Below are positions 1 through 6,598 of a DNA stretch of 11,115 nt, one piece after another; within the stretch, counting starts at the first letter, position 1, and every line of letters begins with the position of its first letter. Both the position numbers and the translations under genes were made by a program. The notes below the pieces were generated by a model, which made no database searches, had not been told where the DNA came from, and was given only the letters and a program-made list of their open reading frames with translations. The stretch is from assembly GCA_946538795.1 (NCBI GenBank), contig CAMNGY010000010.1, forward strand, positions 1 to 11,115. The letters run 5' to 3'. The DNA is from an uncultured Treponema sp. GTDB taxonomy: Bacteria > Spirochaetota > Spirochaetia > Treponematales > Treponemataceae.

Positions 1-679
1 TTACGACCGCCGTGCCCGCAGTGACCGTGTTGCCCTGCTTGACCTTGAGGGACGTGACGGTCCCGGAGATGGGCGCATACACCGTGTTCAGCGCGTACTG
101 GGTGCCCGGAGTGGAAGGATTCACCTTCATCAGGGCGGCCCCCTTCTTCACATAGGATCCCAGGCTGACGCTGACTGACTGGATTTTGCCCCCTATGTCG
201 GGGAAGACGTCCACGCTGCTGGTCGGCTCTATCTCGCCGGTCGTGTTCACATAGTCCTGCAGGCCCGTAAGCGCGGCCGTCAGCGTCCTGACGGAAATCT
301 GGTTGGCGGACTGGGACGCCATGCCTCCGCCCGGCCATGCGCCGCCCTGCCCCGCGCCGCCCTTGGCAGAACCGCCGCCGGAAGAAGCGTTTTTGCCGGC
401 TGACTGGCCGCCGGCCCCCTGCCCAGAGCCGCCTTTGGAGGATGCCCCGGCCGGTGCCGCATTGCCGCTCCCTGACGACGAACCGCCGCCAGCGGGGGCA
501 TTGCCGCCCTTGGCAGAACCGCCTCCGCCTGAAGCCGCCCCTGCCGCGGGCCTGGCCCCACCCGGGCCGCCCGGTCCCATCTGCTTGGCACCGCTGGATT
601 TCTTCATGTATGTAAATGCCGCAAACACCACGGCAGCACAAACTGCAAGTGCAATGACTATCTTGACGGCACCCTTCAT
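1..679 (-). CDS. Periplasmic adaptor (membrane fusion protein) of an RND/MacAB-type efflux system, C-terminus off the left edge
   Basis: The visible part is about 226 residues. It opens with a short basic segment and one hydrophobic helix (about residues 5-24), a signal or membrane anchor. Next comes an unusual stretch of about 85-90 residues (about 33-120) made almost only of Gly, Ala, Ser, Pro and Lys. The start of a biotinyl-lipoyl/barrel-sandwich domain follows (about 143-226), recognisable by TTGEIEP, a GGKIQSV-type turn, GSYVKKGAAL and YAPISGTVTSLKVKQG. In this family the protein links an inner-membrane pump to a TolC channel across the periplasm. The ATG at 679 is preceded by AGGAG about 7 bases upstream. 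The gene lies 38 bp after the TolC-type gene in the same direction, so the two are probably co-transcribed, with the pump expected beyond the left edge. Whether the pump is RND or ABC type cannot be decided here. Confidence 0.88.
   Translation of the reverse strand, partial: MKGAVKIVIALAVCAAVVFAAFTYMKKSSGAKQMGPGGPGGARPAAGAASGGGGSAKGGNAPAGGGSSSGSGNAAPAGASSKGGSGQGAGGQSAGKNASSGGGSAKGGAGQGGAWPGGGMASQSANQISVRTLTAALTGLQDYVNTTGEIEPTSSVDVFPDIGGKIQSVSVSLGSYVKKGAALMKVNPSTPGTQYALNTVYAPISGTVTSLKVKQGNTVTAGTAVV
356..523. repeat. In-frame 21-bp direct repeat inside the adaptor linker
   Basis: The same 21 bases occur at 356-376 and 503-523, 147 bp (49 codons) apart, so both copies are read in frame as a Gly-Gly-Ser-Ala-Lys-Gly-Gly type segment. 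The surrounding sequence is a GC-rich patchwork of similar Gly/Ser/Ala/Pro codons. This suggests the linker grew or changes length by recombination or slippage between near-identical units. Confidence 0.75.
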
Positions 680-717
680 CCACGCATCTCCTTTTTTAAT
701 ATTATTTTATTATATAC

Positions 718-2031
718 TCACTCGTCAATACCCGAAAGGCTTCCGAACGGGACGCCCAAAGAATTCTCCAGGTTCAGGATGGCGACGGCAAGATTGTAGG
801 CCTGGCTCTTCAGGTTCACGCCAGCTTCCAGAAGGCCGTTCCTGGCGTTCTGCAAGGCCAATATGTCCTTTGTTCCGTTATTGTAGGCCTCCGAAGTGAG
901 CCGGTATGTCTCCTCCGCATATTCCAGGCTCTGCTTGCGGATCCCTATCGCGGACACAAGGTTGCGCACCTGGCTCATGTTGTTGTCCACGTTTATGCGC
1001 TGGGTGTTCCTTGCGTCGGCAAGCTGCATCTCCAGCAGCTCCAGGTTGTCCTTCTGCTTGGCTATTGACTGCGCCCCGGAAGACCAGGGCAGGAACCCGT
1101 CGATGGGGATGTTGACCCCCAGGGAAAGCGTCCCGCTCTTGCTCCAGCCGGAGGAGGAATCCGTCGTGGTGGACAGGTTGTATGAATAGCCCGCCGACAG
1201 GCTGGGCGCCCATGCCGCCAGCCTGGTCGCCATGAGCGAATTCCTGGCTATCTCCACCTGTTTTTCCAGCGCGGCTATAGAATTCGGCGTCGCCGAGGCG
1301 TCCGCCACCGACACACCGGAAAGGCCGGCATACTCGTCCAGGCTGCCGGAAAGCTCTATGCTCCTGCTCTGGGGCAGGCCCAGCAGGTTCTTGAACGTAG
1401 CCATGTCGCCCATGAGGGTCGTCTTCGCGCTGTCCAGCGAGAGCTGCGCGTTCTGCCAGGAAATCTGGGAATTCAGCACGTCCAGCCGGGGCAGGACCCC
1501 CCGGTCATACTTGGCCTTGTTCGTGTCGTACTGCTTCTTGGCGGACTCGACGTGCTTTTCCTGAAGCTTTATGTACTCCTGCTCGTAGAGAATCTGGTAG
1601 AACGCCTTGCGGACGTTCAGCTCTATGGTCCTGACAGTGCTGTCATAGTCTATGAGCTGCTTCTCGTAGCTCAGCCTGGCCCCCTTTATGCTGGTCGCTA
1701 TGGACGGGGACAAGCCTATGTTTATGCTGGCTCCCAGGGATATCCTGGCCGCATCGGACGCCTTCCCGTAAGATGAGCCAGAATCCGCGGGCAGGGGCTT
1801 TGAAAGGCTGCCGGAAGCCTTTATGCTGGGGCTTATGGAGTTCCAGGAATAATCGCTTGCCCGCTTGGCAGACTTGACGGAAACGGCGCCTTCCTTTATG
1901 CTGAGGTTCCCGTCAATGGCCTGGTCAACGGCATCCCTGAGCGTCAGTGTCTCCGCCGCAAGCAGGCTGGAGCCGCAGGAAAGAAGAAATATGGAAGTAA
2001 GGACAATCCCCGTCTTTGTTCCTAACCGCAT
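718..2031 (-). CDS. TolC-family outer-membrane efflux protein
   Basis: A 437-residue protein with the layout of outer-membrane efflux factors, which form a trimeric barrel and periplasmic tunnel. It has an exported N-terminus, then LTLRDAVDQAIDGN, the typical opening of the first OEP repeat. Long helical blocks follow, with features such as YDRGVLPRLDVLNSQ in the first half and YNNGTKDILALQNARN in the second, at the usual family length. I chose the ATG at 2031 because GGGAG (2037-2041) lies 5 bases before it. A GTG at 2049 would add six residues but sits directly against its own AGGAG with no spacing. In the chosen form, residues 16-19 read LLSC, a possible lipobox with Cys19 as the lipid site; a signal peptidase I cut after LLAA (24-26) is the alternative. 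It is the first gene of the export operon. Confidence 0.92.
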   Translation of the reverse strand: MRLGTKTGIVLTSIFLLSCGSSLLAAETLTLRDAVDQAIDGNLSIKEGAVSVKSAKRASDYSWNSISPSIKASGSLSKPLPADSGSSYGKASDAARISLGASINIGLSPSIATSIKGARLSYEKQLIDYDSTVRTIELNVRKAFYQILYEQEYIKLQEKHVESAKKQYDTNKAKYDRGVLPRLDVLNSQISWQNAQLSLDSAKTTLMGDMATFKNLLGLPQSRSIELSGSLDEYAGLSGVSVADASATPNSIAALEKQVEIARNSLMATRLAAWAPSLSAGYSYNLSTTTDSSSGWSKSGTLSLGVNIPIDGFLPWSSGAQSIAKQKDNLELLEMQLADARNTQRINVDNNMSQVRNLVSAIGIRKQSLEYAEETYRLTSEAYNNGTKDILALQNARNGLLEAGVNLKSQAYNLAVAILNLENSLGVPFGSLSGIDE

Positions 2032-2215
2032 TTTAGCTCCCGAAAACACTCCTTTTCTTTGTTATCGGGGAAAATTTATCACAGGACGGCTTAAAATTCC
2101 ATAAAAAGCGTGTTTTTTAGGCATAAATGAGCGTTATCGCAAGCCCGCGGAACGGGCGCAGGCACTGACATTCCCAAGTCCAATCAAGCCGTTTTCTTGA
2201 CCTGTCCATTTATAA

Positions 2216-2244
2216 TTGAAATCCCTCCCGCTTTGTGTTATAAT
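2216..2244 (+). promoter_or_regulatory. Sigma-70-type promoter of the acyltransferase gene
   Basis: A -35 box TTGAAA (2216-2221) and a perfect -10 box TATAAT (2239-2244) are separated by exactly 17 bp. Transcription should begin near 2251, giving a leader of about 74 bases before the ATG at 2325. The boxes face the plus-strand gene and lie in an AT-rich patch of the divergent intergenic region. No equally good promoter was found on the other strand for the TolC-type gene. Confidence 0.75.
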
Positions 2245-2265
2245 TTAAGGCACATTTTCAGAGTT

Positions 2266-2287
2266 ACCCCGGAACCTTTTCCGGGGT
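2266..2287 (+). promoter_or_regulatory. Leader stem-loop in the acyltransferase 5' UTR
   Basis: ACCCCGGAA (2266-2274) pairs perfectly with TTCCGGGGT (2279-2287) around a 4-base loop, forming a 9-bp GC-rich hairpin about 15 bases after the predicted transcription start. An alternative pairing, GGAACC (2271-2276) with GGTTCC (2285-2290), uses part of the same bases and excludes it. No T-run follows, so it does not look like a terminator. It may protect the mRNA 5' end, be an operator in DNA form, or be a two-state switch. The function is inference. Confidence 0.55.
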
Positions 2288-2324
2288 TCCCTGCACCTAT
2301 AAGCATTACGTAGGAGTCACTTTT

Positions 2325-3221
2325 ATGGAAAAACTTCCCCTCAAGGTGCGATACGCCGATATGTTCAAGCAGCTGACGTCAGTGTCCCATGCGGCCGCCA
2401 AGATAGACGGGACCAACGTCTACCAGCCGGGCAACCCGGCCGCACGGAAATTCATGGACATCCTGGTGCAGGACAACCTGCTTCCGGAGAGCCGCCTGGA
2501 AGGCAGGGCCAACTTCGAGGACTTCTACGACCAAGTATGCGCGGGCAAGAGGGGCCTCATCCTGATGGAGCACTACTCCAACACCGACCTGCCCGTTATA
2601 TGCTATATGCTGGAGCACTCGGGCAGCGAGAAGCTCGCCGACCTGTCCAAAAGGATAGTCGCAATCGCCGGGATGAAGCTAAACGAGGATGACCCCGTCG
2701 TCCGCAGCTTCGCGGAAAGCTTCACCCGCGTCGTCATATACCCTACGCGCAGCCTGACCAGCAAGGAAAAGCAGGCCGATGACGAGGCCGCCAAGGCCGA
2801 GGAGCAGCGGGCACGCAAGATAAACCTCGCCGCGATGCATGCGATGGACGACTGCAAGAAGCGGGGCGAGGTCATCCTCGTATTCCCCGCCGGAACACGC
2901 TACCGGCCAGGCCACCCGGAAACCAAGAAGGGCCTGCGCGAGATAGACAGCTACCTGCGCCTGTTCGACATAGTGATTCTCGTCAGCATAAACGGGCTGA
3001 TGCTGGAGCTGCAGGACGAGGACATGCTGAACGACCTGATTGCCCCGGCCAAGATGATCTACGCGGCAAGCCCCGTCATAGAGTGCAAGAGCTTCCGCAA
3101 GGACTACATGGACTCGCTCCCCGCTGACGAGGCAGACCCCAAGCAGAAGATGATAGACCACGTGATGGAGCTTCTGGAAAAGCAGCACGTCCATTACGAG
3201 GAAGTGCTGCAAAGCCTGTAA
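2325..3221 (+). CDS. PlsC-like glycerolipid acyltransferase, soluble form
   Basis: A 298-residue protein with the two hallmark motifs of glycerolipid acyltransferases: HYSNTD (H83 and D88, the catalytic HX4D) and FPAGTR (187-192), matching the FPEGTR substrate-binding block. The family transfers an acyl chain to glycerol-3-phosphate or to 1-acyl-glycerol-3-phosphate in phospholipid synthesis. No clear membrane helix is present, so the protein is probably soluble or peripheral on the inner leaflet. A charged, Lys/Glu/Ala-rich helical insert (about 145-170) lies between the motifs. The third residue of the second motif is Ala rather than the usual Glu. The ATG at 2325 follows TAGGAG (2311-2316) by 8 bases. 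It appears monocistronic, and its end is 9 bp from the end of the convergent Cys-rich gene. The acyl acceptor and donor cannot be told from sequence. Confidence 0.85.
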   Translation: MEKLPLKVRYADMFKQLTSVSHAAAKIDGTNVYQPGNPAARKFMDILVQDNLLPESRLEGRANFEDFYDQVCAGKRGLILMEHYSNTDLPVICYMLEHSGSEKLADLSKRIVAIAGMKLNEDDPVVRSFAESFTRVVIYPTRSLTSKEKQADDEAAKAEEQRARKINLAAMHAMDDCKKRGEVILVFPAGTRYRPGHPETKKGLREIDSYLRLFDIVILVSINGLMLELQDEDMLNDLIAPAKMIYAASPVIECKSFRKDYMDSLPADEADPKQKMIDHVMELLEKQHVHYEEVLQSL

Positions 3222-3230
3222 GGAAACGGC

Positions 3231-3458
3231 CTACTGCAGGCAGTGCATGCCGGTTGGGGAATATTTGCACGCAGCACCGAATCTGGTACGGAGCTTTCCT
3301 GACTGGCAGCTAGCAGGATTCCCGCAGTAGACGCAGCACTCACCGTCCGTCACCCCCACGTGGAAGCCCGCAGGATTGCCCGCACAGCGTTCGCCCGTGG
3401 CGGTAAAAAGCTTCTCTCCAACGACCTTAAGGACATCCCCGCAATAACGGCACTTCAT
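3231..3458 (-). CDS. Small tandem Cys3His protein, probable zinc binder
   Basis: A 75-residue protein with ten cysteines and two histidines. Two halves repeat the same pattern: C3-x2-C6-x18-C25-x7-H33 and C42-x2-C45-x18-C64-x7-H72. The spacing is identical in both, and each ends in a similar turn (NPAGFH and SPTGMH). Such a pattern indicates two structural metal sites, most likely zinc, and an internal duplication. It also shows that this short reading frame is a real gene. The ATG at 3458 follows GGGAG (3466-3470) by 7 bases. It starts 44 bp after the ion-channel gene in the same direction and may share its transcript. I do not recognise a named family. The role could be nucleic-acid or protein binding; nothing in the sequence decides this. 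Confidence 0.75.
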   Translation of the reverse strand: MKCRYCGDVLKVVGEKLFTATGERCAGNPAGFHVGVTDGECCVYCGNPASCQSGKLRTRFGAACKYSPTGMHCLQ

Positions 3459-3502
3459 AATCCGACTCCCACAAAAACAAAAGATGATGTAAACCTATGG
3501 CA

Positions 3503-4531
3503 CTACGGGGCGGAACGCCAGCTGCACATCGAGGATGACGGTGCAGAAGGCTTTCCGTCCGGGGCTTTCCTCACCAGACCGAGCAAACCGGTGCTGCTGC
3601 TTTTGGCGATATATTCTTCATAGCGCTCTTCATGCAGTTCTATCGTCTTCTTCAGTTCCGCAATCTGCTCGGAAAGGCGTTCCAGCGTCACCTCCGTCTT
3701 GTCGTCCCGCTGAAGATCCCGCTCCTTTGCCATGGAGTCCACGATTATTCCGACGATGACATTCATAATCACCAGCGCGGCGATGAAGACATAGGACACG
3801 AAATAAATCCATGCCCAGGAATAGACTTTCATTATACCCCGCGTAACTCCCGAGAACCATGAGTCCATCGTCAGAAGCTGGCACAAAGTCAAAACGGACT
3901 TCCCCAAATCGCCGAAGTATTCCGAACACCTTTCATCGATGAAAACGCATGTCCCGATAACGCCGTACACATACGCGAATACGGCCAGAAAACAGAAAGT
4001 CGCAAAAATGCCCGGGATGGCCCGGACAAGCCCCCTGAATATGGAGCGGAGGCTTGAGAACTCATTGACGAACTTGAAGACCCTCAGGACACGGAAGGAT
4101 CGGACGGCCTTCAGGAATTTTGCCGACCGAAGCAGCTTGGCCGCCTTGAAAAACCTGAACATGCGGAACACACCGCCAAAACTGAGCTCCGGGATTGCCG
4201 AGACAATCACTATCAGCAAATCCGAGATGTTCCACCAGTTTATAAAATAGAACGGCCTGCCCTTTTCGTCCTTCCGCTCTTCCCCAAAGAAGTCTTTGTT
4301 GTATACGATGGCCTTGAAAATCAGTTCCGCCAGGAAAAAGAAGAAGCAGATCCTGCCAATCCAGGTCAGTATGTTCCCGTACCGGCTGAAAATCCTTTCG
4401 GATGTCTCAAGCCCTATGCTCACCGTGTTGACGAAGATTATCGCCAGCATGATGTATTCATAAGCCGTGTCGGCATCGCCGTCCACGTAATCACGTAAAA
4501 GCTTGAGCCTGCTTCTGGTCGCGTCTTTCAT
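3503..4531 (-). CDS. Voltage-gated cation channel, NaChBac-type ion transporter
   Basis: A 342-residue six-helix channel subunit, expected to work as a homotetramer in the inner membrane. S1-S3 lie at about 24-40, 53-77 and 101-116. S4 (about 122-153) has a basic residue at every third position, eleven in a row: R123, R126, K129, K132, R135, K138, K141, R144, R147, R150, K153. S5 is at about 172-196, and the pore loop carries LTMDSWFSG (220-228), matching the LTLESWASG filter region of NaChBac but with Asp223 in place of the filter Glu. S6 (about 240-266) runs into a charged coiled coil (about 267-308), as in other bacterial sodium channels. The ATG at 4531 has only a weak ribosome site. The Cys-rich small gene follows 44 bp downstream. 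The filter fits a cation pore; Na+ versus Ca2+ preference is not settled. Confidence 0.9.
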   Translation of the reverse strand: MKDATRSRLKLLRDYVDGDADTAYEYIMLAIIFVNTVSIGLETSERIFSRYGNILTWIGRICFFFFLAELIFKAIVYNKDFFGEERKDEKGRPFYFINWWNISDLLIVIVSAIPELSFGGVFRMFRFFKAAKLLRSAKFLKAVRSFRVLRVFKFVNEFSSLRSIFRGLVRAIPGIFATFCFLAVFAYVYGVIGTCVFIDERCSEYFGDLGKSVLTLCQLLTMDSWFSGVTRGIMKVYSWAWIYFVSYVFIAALVIMNVIVGIIVDSMAKERDLQRDDKTEVTLERLSEQIAELKKTIELHEERYEEYIAKSSSTGLLGLVRKAPDGKPSAPSSSMCSWRSAP

Positions 4532-4579
4532 AATCTCAGCAGCTATCCTTAGTCATAATATGCGGGCGGGAGCGGGTCC

Positions 4580-4601
4580 GCCCCCGCCTTGCAGCGGGGG
4601 C
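4580..4601 (-). terminator. GC-rich stem-loop after the unknown operon, possible terminator
   Basis: GCCCCCGC (4580-4587) pairs perfectly with GCGGGGGC (4594-4601) around a 6-base loop, starting 17 bases after the stop codon of the 648-residue gene. It sits in the 86-bp gap before the ion-channel gene, which reads the same way. There is no run of T after the stem, so it is not a textbook intrinsic terminator. It could still stop or pause transcription or protect the 3' end of the mRNA. Confidence 0.45.
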
Positions 4602-4617
4602 AGCGGAAGCTCCACGG

Positions 4618-6564
4618 TTACCAGCTTTTTCTCAAAGCATGCTCTATCAACCCTGGAACAGAGCAGTTGCTCAGAGCAATAAGAAAACGCTCCTTATTCT
4701 TTATAAACTCATTGTTTTCTTTATGATCCCAAAGATAATCAACGCAATGCTTGGCTTTATCCTGAACATCTTCGCTCAGTTCCGTGTCAAAAAAGCGTTC
4801 TATCATCGAGAACGTCATTGCTTTTCCAGAGTTATCGTTAGAAATAATTTGCTCCAGCGTATCCGCAAAAAACGCTCTTTTCTCGTCTTGCGGACAGCTG
4901 CTGAAAAAGATATCAAAGGCTTTTATCCGCATCTTATCTGGTACAGAGGTATTCGTAATGACTTCCGAGAAGAAATTCCGCTCCTCAACATCCAGTTTTC
5001 CATCGCCATAGAACTCAAGGAGACGCTCAAGGCTCCGCTCTTGAATTCCTGCTAGCTCAAGGCTGGAATCACTTTCATTGAACAGCTTCTTCATGCAAAG
5101 CATCATCAGGTTCTCTTTGTCCTCACCTGCGTTCTCGTCAAGCAACTTTGTAAGGATTTTCTTTGCGGAGCTTTTTTCAACCGCATACAGTTTTTCGAAG
5201 CATTCTTTTGAGAACGTCTGGTTTCTCGTATTCGTGATGAACGGAATGAGGTCGAAGGAATCCGGGTTGACTTCAACGATGGCATCAAAGCACGTGCGGA
5301 ACATCGTTAAGTACGGGAGATTGCGGGAAGTAGCCTCATCAAAATCCTCAGCAACAAGTTTGTTGAAGATATCGGTCAGCCAGCGAATCTTTTCATCCTT
5401 GTCAGACGAATCAAGAGCCTCCACATACCAGGAGAAGGCCGCGCAACGGGAATCAAGGCTCAGCTTTTGATCCAGGACAATGCTGTCATTAAGCTCAACG
5501 ATATCTTTTCTTATGCCTCCCCGGTTGATGGCGTAGCTGTTCTTCAAGTAGGCGATTACCATGCTTTTCTGCGCGTCTTCCTCTGAATCCATAACGCCCC
5601 GGATGAGGTTTATCGGAAGGTAAGGCAGGAACTCATTGTCGGCGGAGTAACTGTCCAGTATATTCTTTCTTATATTGGGATTTGAAGAATACTGGAAAAC
5701 AGCCTCAAACACCTCATTCAGCTTGCTGCTTTCCCACAAGGTTGAAGAGTCCATGCTCAGGTGATAGGTTTTTGCGCAGTGCACATAGTAGGCAAGTAGG
5801 TTCTGAAGGAGAGGCTCAAGCCAGCGGAAAGTGTTCTCTCCTTCCACGTCAGCAGTCGCGCTGCATATTGACTTTATGTATATCGGATTCATTGAGAAAT
5901 AGAACTTGAACGAATCGTTCTTCTTATGAATCTCAAGAATCTTGAAGATGGACTTGAACACGTCATCCACCTTTGAATAGATATCTTTCTTCCTGCTTTC
6001 GTATGCGGCAGCTGACTCAAACGTATGTTTTTTGTCGCTCTCCTTCAAAAGGATGACGAGCTTATCAAAAACCTCAAGGGCACTGCCGGATGCATTTGCG
6101 GTCACAACCTTTATAATGCTAGAAAAATTGTCCAGAACAAATTTCTGGCCGTTTGACAATCCTTCTATAATCACGGCATCCAGATTTTCGTTCTGGAGAG
6201 GGTACGAGAAATTTTCCGTGACCGCAACTGCCCAAGACCAGAACTCCTTCGTTTTGCTGAGCTTTTTGATATCTGAGGGAGTAAGCGACTGCAAGCGGAA
6301 AAGTCCAAGGTTGCACAGCTCTGGTTTTTCCGCGGCATCCTTGAAAATCTGTACGGCATCCTCTTCAATCAGCTTTTCCTGGATTTTCTCTTTTGTGAGC
6401 AGTCCGGTTTCCTCTGTAAAATAGTTGCGGATAACCTTGAGGAATCCTGCGTCTCCCGTGAGTTTTTTGGTCACATCGTCCATAATCGATGACTCGACCT
6501 TTGCGACGACATTCTCTTTCAGCTGGTTATAATCCTGAACGACAAGCGCGGTTTCTTCTTCCAT
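4618..6564 (-). CDS. Unknown large all-helical protein, last gene of the four-gene cluster
   Basis: A 648-residue protein that I do not recognise. No signal peptide, membrane segment, Walker motif or obvious catalytic motif is visible, so it is probably cytosolic. The sequence is a long run of amphipathic helices of about 15-20 residues separated by short polar turns, with Leu, Phe and Ile spacing like an alpha-solenoid (HEAT- or TPR-like). The clearest stretch is about 350-640. Such proteins usually act as scaffolds. The ATG at 6564 has AAGGAG (6576-6581) at a rather long spacing of 11 bases. It follows the polytopic membrane gene by 34 bp and is probably co-transcribed with it. Sampled lines give about 45-55% GC, below the acyltransferase gene at about 65%. 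A scaffold docking on its membrane partners is inference. Confidence 0.8.
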   Translation of the reverse strand: MEEETALVVQDYNQLKENVVAKVESSIMDDVTKKLTGDAGFLKVIRNYFTEETGLLTKEKIQEKLIEEDAVQIFKDAAEKPELCNLGLFRLQSLTPSDIKKLSKTKEFWSWAVAVTENFSYPLQNENLDAVIIEGLSNGQKFVLDNFSSIIKVVTANASGSALEVFDKLVILLKESDKKHTFESAAAYESRKKDIYSKVDDVFKSIFKILEIHKKNDSFKFYFSMNPIYIKSICSATADVEGENTFRWLEPLLQNLLAYYVHCAKTYHLSMDSSTLWESSKLNEVFEAVFQYSSNPNIRKNILDSYSADNEFLPYLPINLIRGVMDSEEDAQKSMVIAYLKNSYAINRGGIRKDIVELNDSIVLDQKLSLDSRCAAFSWYVEALDSSDKDEKIRWLTDIFNKLVAEDFDEATSRNLPYLTMFRTCFDAIVEVNPDSFDLIPFITNTRNQTFSKECFEKLYAVEKSSAKKILTKLLDENAGEDKENLMMLCMKKLFNESDSSLELAGIQERSLERLLEFYGDGKLDVEERNFFSEVITNTSVPDKMRIKAFDIFFSSCPQDEKRAFFADTLEQIISNDNSGKAMTFSMIERFFDTELSEDVQDKAKHCVDYLWDHKENNEFIKNKERFLIALSNCSVPGLIEHALRKSW

Positions 6565-6598
6565 GGCAGTACTATCTCCTTGATTCTCTTGGTATCAT

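Noticed and set aside
280..899. Open frames opposite and across the Gly/Ala/Pro-rich part of the adaptor gene
   Set aside because: They are Pro/Arg/Ala-rich shadows of a GC-rich low-complexity coding stretch and have no supporting ribosome site or domain.
2045..2080. A minus-strand -10-like TGATAAAT upstream of the TolC-type gene
   Set aside because: No convincing -35 box lies at the right distance, so the promoter of the efflux operon was left uncalled.
2143..2157. GCCCG/CGGGC inverted repeat between the divergent genes
   Set aside because: The stem is only 5 bp and has no T-run; it is too short to call a terminator or operator in GC-rich DNA.
2197..2216. TTGACC (2197-2202) followed by TATAAT (2211-2216) as a promoter
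   Set aside because: The spacer is only 8 bp. The pair at 2216-2244 with a 17-bp spacer is far better.
2679..3212. A 177-residue minus-strand frame opposite the acyltransferase
   Set aside because: It lies wholly within a gene with clear catalytic motifs and looks like an antisense shadow of GC-rich coding sequence.
3233..3244. ACTGC/GCAGT repeat at the convergent gene ends as a bidirectional terminator
   Set aside because: The arms leave a 2-base loop, which cannot form a proper hairpin, and there is no T-run.
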